In this document: positions 23,162-31,564 of the stretch, one piece after another
Position numbering within the stretch: the first letter of the stretch is position 1
Layout of the letters: every line of letters begins with the position of its first letter
NCBI GenBank assembly: GCA_029262335.1
Contig: JAJCZQ010000045.1
Location: forward strand, 1 to 49,653
DNA: 49,653 nucleotides
From: Deltaproteobacteria bacterium
Lineage (GTDB): Bacteria; Desulfobacterota_D; UBA1144; Nemesobacterales; JAJCZQ01
Direction of reading: 5' to 3'
The notes under the pieces: model-generated
Told to the model about the DNA's origin: nothing
Seen by the model: the letters and a program-made list of their open reading frames with translations, nothing else
The model's database searches: none
Made by a program: the position numbers and the translations under genes

Positions 23162-24247
23162 ATGAATACCAGGTGGCCATTAAAATCAGAAGAATTTATA
23201 AAACTGCTTGGTGTTGAAATCCCTGTAATCAAAGCCCCAATGGCAGGTGGCCCAAGCAGCCCCGAACTTGTGGCTGCTGTCTCTAATGCCGGCGGTCTGG
23301 GGTCAATCGGTGGAGGTTATCTGACTCCTGATATTCTTGAAAAACAGATTCGTGAAGTTAAATCCCAAACGAATAATCCCTTTGGAGTAAACCTATTCAT
23401 TACTGACCCAGATAAAGAAATAACAGCACCTGGAACAAATATCAGCGAGAAATTGAGTAGTTATGCAACTGAACTTGGAGTCGAGCTAACAGGTCAGGTT
23501 GCCCCTTTTCCCGATTTTGAAAAGCAGTTTGAAGTTGTTCTTGATAATAAAGTGCGGGTATTCAGTTTTACATTCGGAATACCTGAAAAAAAATATACCG
23601 AAGAACTAAAAAGGAATAATATATTCGTAATCGGTACCGCAACCTCTGTTGGGGAAGCGATAGCACTCCAAAATGCAGGCTGTGATGCAGTTGTGGCCCA
23701 GGGCTACGAAGCCGGCGGCCACAGGGGAAGTTTTGATGTTGAAAACGGCTTACCCCTTGTGGGGACAATTGCCCTTGTACCCCAAATCGCAGACAGGCTT
23801 AATATCCCGGTAATTGCATCCGGCGGGATTATGGACGGCAGGGGAATATATGCATCACTATCACTCGGGGCATCGGCAGTTCAGATGGGGACGGCGTTTC
23901 TTGCATGCGAGGAAGCCAATGTTAATCAGTCGTGGGTAGAGCTGCTGCTTAGTAGTGAAGATGTAAGTACCGTTCTTACAAATGCATACACGGGTAAATT
24001 TGCTCGCGGCATTAAAACAAGATTTACATCGGAAATGCAGCAGTTTGAAAAAGAGATTCCCGAATATCCTTCACAGCACCAGCATACACGTGAACTTAGG
24101 GTAAAGGCAAAAGAGCTTAATAACAGTGAGTTTATGTCATTTTGGGCAGGTCAGGGTTCAGCGATGTCCAGGAAAACAAGTGCAAAGGGGTTAATTGAGG
24201 AACTTGTAAAAGAATATATCGAAGTTTCAAATAATATGGGACCGTAA
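23162..24247 (+). CDS. Nitronate monooxygenase (2-nitropropane dioxygenase family)
   Basis: A 361-residue FMN-binding TIM barrel. APMAGGPSSPELVAAVSNAGGLGSIG begins the flavin fold, AQGYEAGGHRG contains the catalytic His187, and VIASGGIMDGRGIYASLSLGASAVQMGTAFL is the phosphate-binding end. The family oxidises alkyl nitronates such as propionate 3-nitronate. An enoyl-ACP reductase (FabK) function is less likely because no fab genes are near. TATTAT ends 5 nt before the ATG, so this may be another leaderless start. Confidence 0.9.
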   Translation: MNTRWPLKSEEFIKLLGVEIPVIKAPMAGGPSSPELVAAVSNAGGLGSIGGGYLTPDILEKQIREVKSQTNNPFGVNLFITDPDKEITAPGTNISEKLSSYATELGVELTGQVAPFPDFEKQFEVVLDNKVRVFSFTFGIPEKKYTEELKRNNIFVIGTATSVGEAIALQNAGCDAVVAQGYEAGGHRGSFDVENGLPLVGTIALVPQIADRLNIPVIASGGIMDGRGIYASLSLGASAVQMGTAFLACEEANVNQSWVELLLSSEDVSTVLTNAYTGKFARGIKTRFTSEMQQFEKEIPEYPSQHQHTRELRVKAKELNNSEFMSFWAGQGSAMSRKTSAKGLIEELVKEYIEVSNNMGP

Positions 24248-24257
24248 CTACTTAACA

Positions 24258-24851
24258 ATGATTAAAAGAAAACTTGGAATAGTTGTATTCCATGATGTTG
24301 AAGTACTGGATTTTGCCGGCCCTTTCGAAGTCTTTTCTGTTACAAAAGAGCAAAATAATAATGAACTCTTTGATATTTCTCTGATTTCTGTTGGTGAGAA
24401 AAATGTTGTTGCTAAAAATGGACTAAATATAGTTGCAGATTTTTCTATTAAAGAAATTAACCATCTGGATATTTTACTCATTCCGGGCGGCCAGGGTGTA
24501 AGGCCGCTTGTGTATAATTCGGAATTTATAGAATGGGTAATGTCAGTTTCAAAAGAATCTGAACTAGTACTGTCTGTTTGTACCGGGGCATTGGTACTCG
24601 CTAAAGCCGGGCTGCTCGATGGACTTAAGGCTACAACCCACCATCAGGCGTATGGAGAATTAAGGGAATTAATTACCAATACTGAAATAGTTGAAGGCGG
24701 GCTGCGTTACGTTGATAATGGAAGAGTGATAACCTCGGGTGGGATAAGTGCCGGGATTGATATGAGTTTTCATGTAATAGACAGGCTCTTTGGAAAAGAG
24801 ATTTCTGAGAAAACTGCAGACTATATGGAATATAGGAAAGTGGTTGAATAA
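24258..24851 (+). CDS. DJ-1/PfpI superfamily protein (isonitrile hydratase-like)
   Basis: A 197-residue class I glutamine amidotransferase-like protein. VVFHDVEVLDFAGPFEVFS (9-27) and the nucleophile elbow LSVCTGALVLAKAGLLDGLKATTHH with Cys108 match the isonitrile hydratase/AraC-partner branch, and ITSGGISAGID is conserved. It has no AraC HTH domain, so it is the stand-alone form. The physiological substrate is unknown. It starts 10 bp after the nitronate monooxygenase gene. Confidence 0.88.
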   Translation: MIKRKLGIVVFHDVEVLDFAGPFEVFSVTKEQNNNELFDISLISVGEKNVVAKNGLNIVADFSIKEINHLDILLIPGGQGVRPLVYNSEFIEWVMSVSKESELVLSVCTGALVLAKAGLLDGLKATTHHQAYGELRELITNTEIVEGGLRYVDNGRVITSGGISAGIDMSFHVIDRLFGKEISEKTADYMEYRKVVE

Positions 24852-24870
24852 TTCTTAAATACTGTATAAT
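24844..24870 (+). promoter_or_regulatory. Possible promoter of slyD
   Basis: TTGAAT (24844-24849) and TATAAT (24865-24870) with a short 15-bp spacer. The -10 is consensus; the spacing is suboptimal. Confidence 0.4.
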
Positions 24871-24897
24871 AATCCAACAAATTAATTGGAGAACACT

Positions 24898-25383
24898 ATG
24901 AAAATAGAAGATAAAACAGTAGTTTCAATACATTACAAGCTTTCTAATGACAAAGGTGATGAGCTTGATTCCTCGGAGGGGAAAGAACCTCTAGTATATA
25001 TGCACGGTACCCAGAGCCTTATTGACGGCCTTGAAAAAGAACTAAAAGGTAAAAGTGCCGGTGACAAAATGGATGTTACTATACAGCCGGAGGAAGGTTA
25101 CGGAGTTGTTAACCCTGATCTTGTACAGGAAGTACCTCATAGTGCATTTGAAGGCGTGGATGATATACAGCCGGGAATGCAGTTTGAAGCAAAGAGCCCT
25201 GAAGGCCACACACAGCTAATTACAATAGAAGAAATTAAAGAAGAATCAATCAGAGTAAATGCAAATCATCCGCTTGCAGGCGAAGTCCTTCATTTTAATG
25301 TATCTGTTGAAGATGTAAGGGTAGCAACAGCAGAAGAACTTGAGCACGGACATGTACATGGCCCGGGCGGACATTCACATTAA
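24898..25383 (+). CDS. slyD: FKBP-type peptidyl-prolyl isomerase, SlyD-like
   Basis: A 161-residue chaperone-isomerase. The FKBP half has VVSIHYKLSNDKGDELDSS and LVYMHGTQSLIDGLEKELKGKSAGDK; the inserted IF chaperone domain is HSAFEGVDDIQPGMQFEA to ITIEEIKEESIRVNANHPLAG. NHPLAGEVLHFNVSV is the family signature. A His-rich tail (HGHVHGPGGHSH) probably binds Ni or Zn. ATG 24898 is chosen because TTGGAG (24886-24891) precedes it. Confidence 0.93.
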   Translation: MKIEDKTVVSIHYKLSNDKGDELDSSEGKEPLVYMHGTQSLIDGLEKELKGKSAGDKMDVTIQPEEGYGVVNPDLVQEVPHSAFEGVDDIQPGMQFEAKSPEGHTQLITIEEIKEESIRVNANHPLAGEVLHFNVSVEDVRVATAEELEHGHVHGPGGHSH

Positions 25384-25402
25384 TTTTTAAATACTCTGTA
25401 TT

Positions 25403-25624
25403 ATGAATGCTGTTTACCTTTTTTCCGTCCTTTCATTTATAGTTGCCTTCTTTTTGGGATGGTTATTAAACAGTTTAATTTACTCTCTTATAAAGATAAT
25501 ACGGCCCCGGAATAATAATTTAAAACCAACATTAAAAACCAGGGCCTCTTATGCCTTTTTTACAGGAACAATTATATTTATATTCTGGGTTGTCGTAGTT
25601 CTTCGAAATGTGAAAATGCATTAA
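25403..25624 (+). CDS. Small membrane protein, two predicted helices
   Basis: A 73-residue protein with hydrophobic helices at about 4-32 and 52-68 and a basic loop between them (IRPRNNNLKPTLKTR). I do not recognise it. It lies 19 bp after slyD and 31 bp before another membrane protein in the same direction. The start has no clear Shine-Dalgarno. Confidence 0.5.
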   Translation: MNAVYLFSVLSFIVAFFLGWLLNSLIYSLIKIIRPRNNNLKPTLKTRASYAFFTGTIIFIFWVVVVLRNVKMH

Positions 25625-25655
25625 AAAATATGAAAAATTAAAATAATAGTCTCGT

Positions 25656-26114
25656 ATGGATGATCTGGATAAAAGCTGGAAAAGTATTTATATAATATGG
25701 ATAGCAATGCTTATTGCACTTTTTGTATATATGCTTGTAGGTTTATCACTGGAAGATAAAATTAATATTCCTGTTGATAAGGGTGTACTAAACATTTTAC
25801 GATATGCGTTTTATTTTATTTCGGGACTTTTAATATTTTCCATAAAATATGTAAGAAAGTTTATACTCAATTCTAAAATTTCGAATGATAGTAATACATA
25901 CTCTGCTGATCCGGCAGTTTTTCAATACATAAAGGCCACCATAACTTCAATGGCAATGGCTGAATTTGTAGCAGTACTGGGACTTTTTTTATTTATTATC
26001 GGCAAGAATAAAGTTGACCTTTATCTTCTTGTTTTTATGTCTGCAGTGGCAATGATAGTTTACCGTCCGTTCAAAGAACAGATGATTAATTATGCCAAAG
26101 AGCATTGCAAATAA
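25656..26114 (+). CDS. Four-helix integral membrane protein of unknown function
   Basis: A 152-residue protein with hydrophobic helices at about 10-29, 45-63, 95-115 and 119-135. There are no cysteines or charged motifs that suggest a transporter or redox role. The pattern resembles uncharacterised small membrane proteins common in environmental Gram-negatives. Confidence 0.6.
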   Translation: MDDLDKSWKSIYIIWIAMLIALFVYMLVGLSLEDKINIPVDKGVLNILRYAFYFISGLLIFSIKYVRKFILNSKISNDSNTYSADPAVFQYIKATITSMAMAEFVAVLGLFLFIIGKNKVDLYLLVFMSAVAMIVYRPFKEQMINYAKEHCK

Positions 26115-26159
26115 ATTAATTATATTTTACAGGAAAACTTTTTGCATTCCCGTTCGTTA

Positions 26160-26215
26160 TAGATATTAGGAGTTAGATGTTAGTTTTTAGTTCTTGGTTA
26201 TTAGCAGCTAGATGC
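26160..26215. repeat. TTAG-rich tract upstream of the ECF sigma gene
   Basis: Five TTAG tetramers occur at short intervals (ATTAGGAGTTAGATGTTAG and onward to ATTAGCAGCTAG). The tract may be a degenerate repeat or a regulator site. Confidence 0.35.
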
Positions 26216-26234
26216 CAGAAAAAGTGAGCGCTCA

Positions 26235-26870
26235 GTGTTTGGATTCTTAAAGAAAAGTGAAATAACAGATGAGGAAGCTATGGGTAAGTTCCAAAAAGGT
26301 GATACAGGCTACTTTGATCTCCTTTTGAACCGTCACAGTAAAGGTGTGTACAGGTTTATATACCGAATGGTTGGAGGAAACTCTTCAAATGCAGAAGATA
26401 TTTTGCAGGAAGTATTTATAAAAGTTGCCGAAAATAGAATGAACTACAGTAAAGATAAAAAATTTACCGCATGGCTCTACAGGATTGCAAGAAACCATAC
26501 AATAGATTTTATAAGAAAAGAAAGATACAGGATGCATAGTTCACTTGATAAGAATATTGGTAATGAAGACGGTACAAACGTAACTTATCTTGAGCTTGTA
26601 AAAAGTGATGACAGATCCCAGGACGAACAGTTTCACAACACAATGATTAAAGAGCAGCTGCATTTAAAGATGAACGGCCTTAAGGAAGAATATAAAGAAG
26701 TATTTATTTTAAGGGAAATAGAAGGGCTAAAGTTTGATGAAATTGCCGTGATTACTGATTCAAATATAAATTCAGTAAAAAGCAGGCACAGGTATGCATT
26801 TAAAGAGTTAAGGGAACTGCTCCTCAGTACCGGTTTTTTTGATGAGTATAAAAAAACGGGGGAGGTATAA
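26235..26870 (+). CDS. ECF-type RNA polymerase sigma factor
   Basis: A 211-residue extracytoplasmic-function sigma factor. Region 2 covers about 20-95 (FDLLLNRHSKGVYRFIYRMVGG, AEDILQEVFIKV, FTAWLYRIARNHTIDFIRKE) and region 4 about 140-195 (YKEVFILREIEGLKFDEIAV, then NSVKSRHRYAFKEL). The start is GTG 26235 with a weak ribosome site. It is followed after 2 bp by an anti-sigma gene and then a VWA gene, a conserved envelope-signalling trio. Confidence 0.93.
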   Translation: MFGFLKKSEITDEEAMGKFQKGDTGYFDLLLNRHSKGVYRFIYRMVGGNSSNAEDILQEVFIKVAENRMNYSKDKKFTAWLYRIARNHTIDFIRKERYRMHSSLDKNIGNEDGTNVTYLELVKSDDRSQDEQFHNTMIKEQLHLKMNGLKEEYKEVFILREIEGLKFDEIAVITDSNINSVKSRHRYAFKELRELLLSTGFFDEYKKTGEV

Positions 26871-26872
26871 AT

Positions 26873-28042
26873 ATGGACATACAACAATTTGAAGAAATGA
26901 TTATTGATTACCTTGACGGGACTTTGTCGGGGGATGATAAAAAAATCTTTGAAGAATCATTAAACAGTTCTGATGAGTACAGGGAAATATTTGAACAGTA
27001 TCAATCCATAAGGTCCGTTTCAGAATCGGACCATGATATAGATCCTTCCCCTGAGGTGCTTGAAAGAATTAGTGAACAGGTAAAGAAAACCGTGAAACAT
27101 GAAAAGAAATCAATTTACGAGAGGTGGCTTAGATTTCCTGTCTTGGCCCCCGCGCTTGCGGTTGCAATTATTGGAATGCTCTGGATTTCTACAGGAGAGG
27201 ACTATCTTAAAAACAAAAACATCATTCCGGTTGCTGAAAATACTGCCAGCCGGGAATTCAGGTCTGACTATAAGGCAAGTGCCGGAAAATTAAACCAGAT
27301 GGAAACTGCAGTTGAAGAAGAGGAAGTCTTGGATAAAGAAGTTGATAAGGTTGTTTCTGCGGGCAAACGTAATGCAAATGTCCCTTCATCGGAATCTATC
27401 CCTGCACCATCGGCTGAATTAAAAAAGAAACAGGAATATGCCGCAAAGCCTGCAGAGGCGGATTCAACAATTAATAATGCAAGAGCACCTATAAGGCAGA
27501 AAAGTATTAATAAAGATTTACCCAAAGGAATTAAATCCGATGACAGGGTAGCTGAAAAAAATGATGCATTTGCGGATCTAAAAGAAAATAGCCGTGATAA
27601 CTTAAATGAAGACAAGACAGGTAATGAGTCTCAGTTGGCGGCTTTAGATAAAGACACACTAAAAAGTGAGACTGTTAAAAGCAGTAATACCATCGGCAGG
27701 TCAATGTCACGTACCGCTGAAATCACCAGCTCTATCAGCCCGTCAGAACGGGTAGAGATAGCAAACGGTTACCGGAATGAACTAAACGAGATTGTAACCA
27801 TGCAGTATAAGGGTGACTGCGTGGAATCTATTGAAAGGTCTCAGAAACTTCTTGAAGCTGATCCCGAACCTTCTATATCAATAAAAACAGACCTATATCT
27901 GTTACAGGGTGAGTGTTATGCTAAGCTTGAGCAGTATGACAAAGCCCTTGAGATTTATGATAAGGCCAAAGAACTTACACCGCATAAATCCCACCTTTTT
28001 AACGGGAAGATAAAAGAAGTTTATCTTAAGCAGCAGAAGTAG
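26873..28042 (+). CDS. Membrane anti-sigma factor with C-terminal TPRs
   Basis: A 389-residue protein. Residues 1-50 form an anti-sigma domain (EEMIIDYLDGTLSGDDKKIF), but the HxxxCxxC zinc motif is absent. One membrane helix lies near 86-105 (FPVLAPALAVAIIGMLWIS). A long, charged, low-complexity periplasmic linker spans 120-300, and two TPR-like units end the protein (CYAKLEQYDKALEIYDKAKEL). It would hold the ECF factor at the inner membrane and release it on an envelope cue, with the TPRs as likely sensing or docking sites. GGGGGAGG near the end of the ECF gene is its ribosome site. Confidence 0.85.
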   Translation: MDIQQFEEMIIDYLDGTLSGDDKKIFEESLNSSDEYREIFEQYQSIRSVSESDHDIDPSPEVLERISEQVKKTVKHEKKSIYERWLRFPVLAPALAVAIIGMLWISTGEDYLKNKNIIPVAENTASREFRSDYKASAGKLNQMETAVEEEEVLDKEVDKVVSAGKRNANVPSSESIPAPSAELKKKQEYAAKPAEADSTINNARAPIRQKSINKDLPKGIKSDDRVAEKNDAFADLKENSRDNLNEDKTGNESQLAALDKDTLKSETVKSSNTIGRSMSRTAEITSSISPSERVEIANGYRNELNEIVTMQYKGDCVESIERSQKLLEADPEPSISIKTDLYLLQGECYAKLEQYDKALEIYDKAKELTPHKSHLFNGKIKEVYLKQQK

Positions 28043-28193
28043 TATATCTAATTACCTCTTCTTCAAACCTTTTAACGTAAACAATATAATAATTTGGAAT
28101 TAATATCTTAGCTTTATTCTTAAATTGCTACAGTTTAAAACTAAAAGAACTTCCATTCGTATTAACAGATAAATACAGATTCGGAGGTTTAAA

Positions 28194-29552
28194 ATGCAAT
28201 CAGGTATAAAGCACATATATCTAAGTATATTCCTAACATTAGTTTCCTTTTTTCTCCTGGCTGTGCATGCAAATGCAAAGTCATTATATACCGGGCCGGT
28301 CCATATGAAACCGGAAATAAGCAATCCATATGTTGAATATAAATCGGACAGGGAAATGCTTGTTAACATGAAACTCTGGGGCGATGAGGTAAGGCCGGTA
28401 CAGAGGCCCCCTGTAAATCTTGTACTTGTTATTGATGAAAGCGGGTCAATGAATGAAAGGGGTAAGATGGCCTATGCCAAAAAAGCTGCCAAGAGTATGA
28501 TCAACAATCTAAACAGTTATGACAGGGTAGGGATCGTTGCATACTCTGATTATGCAAGGGTGATATCCCCGCTTCAGAAGTTGAAAAATAAGTCAAAACT
28601 AAGGCGTAAAATAGACCAGATCTATCCCACTAATGCCACTAACCTTTCATCAGGGCTTATAGAAGCCATAAGAGAGCTAAAATATGAAGATGACCATAGA
28701 AGGATAAACAAGGTGATACTGCTATCAGACGGGCTTGCAAACAGGGGAGTAACAGATCTTTATTCACTATCAAACATTGCTTCCAGGGCCTCATCAGAAG
28801 GTATGTATATAACCACAATGGGTCTTGGACTTCATTTTGACGAAGATTTGATGGCTACCGTAGCCGAATACGGGGCAGGCAATTACTACTTTATTGAATC
28901 ACCTAAGCAGATTGCCTATATATTTGATAAGGAGTTCGGAAAAATGAGTTCCACTATTGCCCGTGATGCTGTACTTGAGATCGACCTAGATGATGATGTG
29001 GAGCTTGAAGAACTCTATGGATATACCTATGATAAAAAGGGTGACAAGATCCGAATAAAACTTGGTAATTATTATTCAGGCCAGGAAAGAAATATAAAAA
29101 TGAGCCTTAGGGTCCCTACAGGAAAAAAAGGAAAAAACGACCTTTTTACTTCTTCACTTAAATACACAGACATTGAAAACGGAAAACCACATAATATTGA
29201 TAAAACCGTAAATTATAATGTCACTAAAGACCAGAAAAAGGTGGTAAGGAACGAGAATAAAAATGTTATTGCTGATATGGAAACGGTAAAGGCATCAAAA
29301 GAGCTGGATTCTGCGACAAGGGATTACGAACAGGGTTATACCGTCAGGGCAGTGGACAAGTTAAAGAGTGCACTCCAGTCTGTAAAAAGGTTAAACAGGT
29401 CTGATTATAAGACTTCAAATTCTATGGCCCAGGAAGAGGCCCTTAATGATGCTATTGGTGAATTTGAATCTGCCCCTGCCTCACCTGCATCGGATTCCGG
29501 CAAAAGAATGATTAAAAAATATAAAGAAGAATCAAGAGTTCAACAAAAATAA
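28194..29552 (+). CDS. Secreted von Willebrand factor A domain protein
   Basis: A 452-residue exported protein with a signal peptide to about residue 28 (HANA). The VWA domain starts VNLVLVIDESGSM, with a complete metal-ion site: Asp81-Ser83-Ser85, the Thr of NATNLSSGL, and Asp in LLSDGLAN. A beta-rich region and a helical, charged C-terminus (370-452) follow. VWA proteins downstream of ECF/anti-sigma pairs are common in Gram-negatives. It presumably acts in the periplasm, perhaps by touching the anti-sigma TPRs. GGAGG precedes the ATG. Confidence 0.88.
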   Translation: MQSGIKHIYLSIFLTLVSFFLLAVHANAKSLYTGPVHMKPEISNPYVEYKSDREMLVNMKLWGDEVRPVQRPPVNLVLVIDESGSMNERGKMAYAKKAAKSMINNLNSYDRVGIVAYSDYARVISPLQKLKNKSKLRRKIDQIYPTNATNLSSGLIEAIRELKYEDDHRRINKVILLSDGLANRGVTDLYSLSNIASRASSEGMYITTMGLGLHFDEDLMATVAEYGAGNYYFIESPKQIAYIFDKEFGKMSSTIARDAVLEIDLDDDVELEELYGYTYDKKGDKIRIKLGNYYSGQERNIKMSLRVPTGKKGKNDLFTSSLKYTDIENGKPHNIDKTVNYNVTKDQKKVVRNENKNVIADMETVKASKELDSATRDYEQGYTVRAVDKLKSALQSVKRLNRSDYKTSNSMAQEEALNDAIGEFESAPASPASDSGKRMIKKYKEESRVQQK

Positions 29553-29570
29553 TAAATATTTACCCTAAAC

Positions 29571-29629
29571 TCCAAAAAAGATTTATAATTTAGTTAAAAG
29601 TGAAGTAAACTATTATAAATCTTTTTGGA
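29571..29629 (+). promoter_or_regulatory. Hairpin overlapping the Shine-Dalgarno of the 29642 gene
   Basis: TCCAAAAAAGATTTATAAT (29571-29589) pairs with ATTATAAATCTTTTTGGA (29612-29629), one base shorter, around a 22-nt loop. The right arm ends in GGA, the first three bases of GGAGG (29627-29631). It could also end the VWA transcript, but the T-run is inside the stem. Confidence 0.6.
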
Positions 29630-29641
29630 GGATCCGGTGTT

Positions 29642-30322
29642 ATGAAAGCATCATTTACATTAACAGCAGTATTACTTTTTGGTTTATGCATAATTCCATC
29701 CATTTCTTTTGCAGACTCCGATGATTTTGACTACTCGGTCTATGAAGGGAATGCAGAAGAAGTAACAATAGAATTTTCAAATATTGGGCCAAATCCACAA
29801 AGAGAATACTGCATCTACACATGGAATGACTATTACGAGAAACATGATATTGAAATAAAAGTAAATTCCGAAGGCGAATACAATGAGATAATTGTATTTT
29901 CCTGCCCGGACTGCAGCCTTGAAGAGAATTATGTAGAACCTTTTCTTAACAGTAAGGTTGATGGAAAAACAGGTGCAGACAGAATAAGGGAATGCGGATT
30001 TTTGCATGCCAAGTTCCAGGGTTCAAAAGGTATACAGGAAATAGAAAGAGTTTTATTAACAGATGTACAATCTACAAACCCCAATGCTCCACAGGTTGAG
30101 ACAGCCAGAAGATCAATTGACCCGGTAAACAGGTTTAACGAAGGGCCTTACAGGTCACTCGACCCGGTAGATGAAGCAGAACCATTTGAATCACTTGATT
30201 CTGTCTCAGAAACTGTCGGACAGGCATCTTCAGAGCCTGGTTATGTTGTACCAACAGAAGAGCCGGGTTATGAAAAACCACTTGCCGTAAGGGAAGCAGA
30301 AGGGCAGGTCATAGGGGAATAA
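29642..30322 (+). CDS. Exported protein of unknown function with Pro/Asp-rich tail
   Basis: A 226-residue protein with a signal peptide cleaved near SFADS (residues 22-26). The globular part (30-145) has five cysteines (CIYTW, SCPDCS, RECGF) and may contain disulphides. The C-terminal 80 residues are disordered-looking, with three RS(I/L)DPV-type repeats (RRSIDPVNR, RSLDPVDEAE, ESLDSVSE) and EPGY repeats. I do not recognise it. It follows the VWA gene by 89 bp and may be part of the ECF regulon. Confidence 0.7.
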   Translation: MKASFTLTAVLLFGLCIIPSISFADSDDFDYSVYEGNAEEVTIEFSNIGPNPQREYCIYTWNDYYEKHDIEIKVNSEGEYNEIIVFSCPDCSLEENYVEPFLNSKVDGKTGADRIRECGFLHAKFQGSKGIQEIERVLLTDVQSTNPNAPQVETARRSIDPVNRFNEGPYRSLDPVDEAEPFESLDSVSETVGQASSEPGYVVPTEEPGYEKPLAVREAEGQVIGE

Positions 30323-30337
30323 AAGAGAAATTAAATT

Positions 30338-30553
30338 ATGGATCTAGTAGGTTCCTTTCCATTCGGATGGGTTAGAAATTTTAAAGAACAAAACTGGCAA
30401 TTAATCTGGGACTCAAAATCGAAATCCCTTATACTTAAATCCTCTTTGTCTGAAAATATTGTTACATACTGCAGTTGTGAAAACTGGCAGGAAGCTAAAA
30501 TTCATGCCGATAATATCAGAAGCAATCATGAACTTTTAAACGATATAATTTAG
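30338..30553 (+). CDS. Small hypothetical protein
   Basis: A 71-residue soluble protein with Trp-rich spacing (FGWVRNFKEQNWQLIWDSKSKSL) and a C-terminal helix (NWQEAKIHADNIRSNHELL). No family is recognised. It starts 15 bp after the preceding gene without a strong ribosome site. Confidence 0.5.
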   Translation: MDLVGSFPFGWVRNFKEQNWQLIWDSKSKSLILKSSLSENIVTYCSCENWQEAKIHADNIRSNHELLNDII

Positions 30554-30615
30554 TTCTCATAATTCCACACTGTTATTTATTTTATTTATAACCTTTTCCA
30601 TATTTATATTCACGT

Positions 30616-30621
30616 TATAAT
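30616..30621 (+). promoter_or_regulatory. -10 element upstream of the alpha/beta hydrolase pair
   Basis: TATAAT 31 bp before the ATG at 30653. The -35 is weak (TTTTCC near 30594). Confidence 0.4.
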
Positions 30622-30652
30622 ACTGCCGTGTTATTAAGGTGAGGCCTGGTAT

Positions 30653-31564
30653 ATGAAAAATATGGAACAGGAATTGATTTCAATTCCCGTCGGAAAAAGC
30701 AAAGTAAACGCTTTATTTTATAAATCACTGCATAATAAAGATAATGGGAAGAAAGAACCCATAATAGTCCATGTACATGGATTTCTTGGTAATTTCCTTG
30801 ATGGCAGCCAAAGGTTTTTGCCGCCGATACTTGCAGAGGCAGGTTATTCCTCAATTTCAATAAATACCCGAATGGCCAACTTTGGGCTGTTCTTCGGATA
30901 CGGAATAATTGAGGATACAATCCCTCAGATTGACGGCGTTATGAAGTACCTGGAAGAGATAGGATACACCGATATTATAATTTCAGGTTACAGCCTGGGT
31001 GGTAGTGTACTACTCAAATATGCTGCACTTAGAGATGATATAACCAGGTACCCCTCGCTTAAAGCAGTTATTGCCCTGGCCACTCCTTATTCTATGCCCG
31101 ATTCAATTAAAAGGCGTTGGAACAAGTGGGACAGTCAGCCAAGTTACGATGAAGTATACGAGGAAGCAAGGGAGATACTCAAACCAGACCCAAAGGATTC
31201 AGACCAGGACAGGACCATAATTGTATACAAAGCGAGAGGCAACACCTTTAAACCTGAACACACAGAGATCTATACCTATAAAACATGGTGGTATTTAGCA
31301 GGCCCCGAAGCTGAAGATGCAATGGGCTATAAACAGATCAAGCATATTTCCAAACCTATAATACTAATACAGGGATGGAACGATGAAGTGGTCCACTCAC
31401 ATGAAACACATGAGCTTGCACAGGTAGCTATTGAGGCAGGGAACGATGATGTATCTGCATTTTATCTAAACACCGGGCATTCATTATACGGAAAAGAAGA
31501 AGAACTCGGAGATATCATAGTAAGGTGGCTTGACAGAAGATTTAACAATGCAAAAGATAACTAA
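30653..31564 (+). CDS. Alpha/beta hydrolase, copy 1
   Basis: A 303-residue serine hydrolase. The oxyanion segment is VHVHGFLGNF, the nucleophile elbow GYSLGGSVLL, an acid is likely in QGWNDEVVHSHE, and the catalytic His is in NTGHSLYGKEEE. A lid-like insertion contains ARGNTFKPEHTEIYTYKTWW. It has no signal peptide, so it is probably cytoplasmic. The substrate is unknown. The next gene is a paralogue that overlaps it. Confidence 0.85.
   Translation: MKNMEQELISIPVGKSKVNALFYKSLHNKDNGKKEPIIVHVHGFLGNFLDGSQRFLPPILAEAGYSSISINTRMANFGLFFGYGIIEDTIPQIDGVMKYLEEIGYTDIIISGYSLGGSVLLKYAALRDDITRYPSLKAVIALATPYSMPDSIKRRWNKWDSQPSYDEVYEEAREILKPDPKDSDQDRTIIVYKARGNTFKPEHTEIYTYKTWWYLAGPEAEDAMGYKQIKHISKPIILIQGWNDEVVHSHETHELAQVAIEAGNDDVSAFYLNTGHSLYGKEEELGDIIVRWLDRRFNNAKDN

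Noticed and set aside
24258-24851. PfpI-type protease
   Set aside because: The elbow sequence and DFAGPFEVF match the isonitrile-hydratase branch better than the protease branch.
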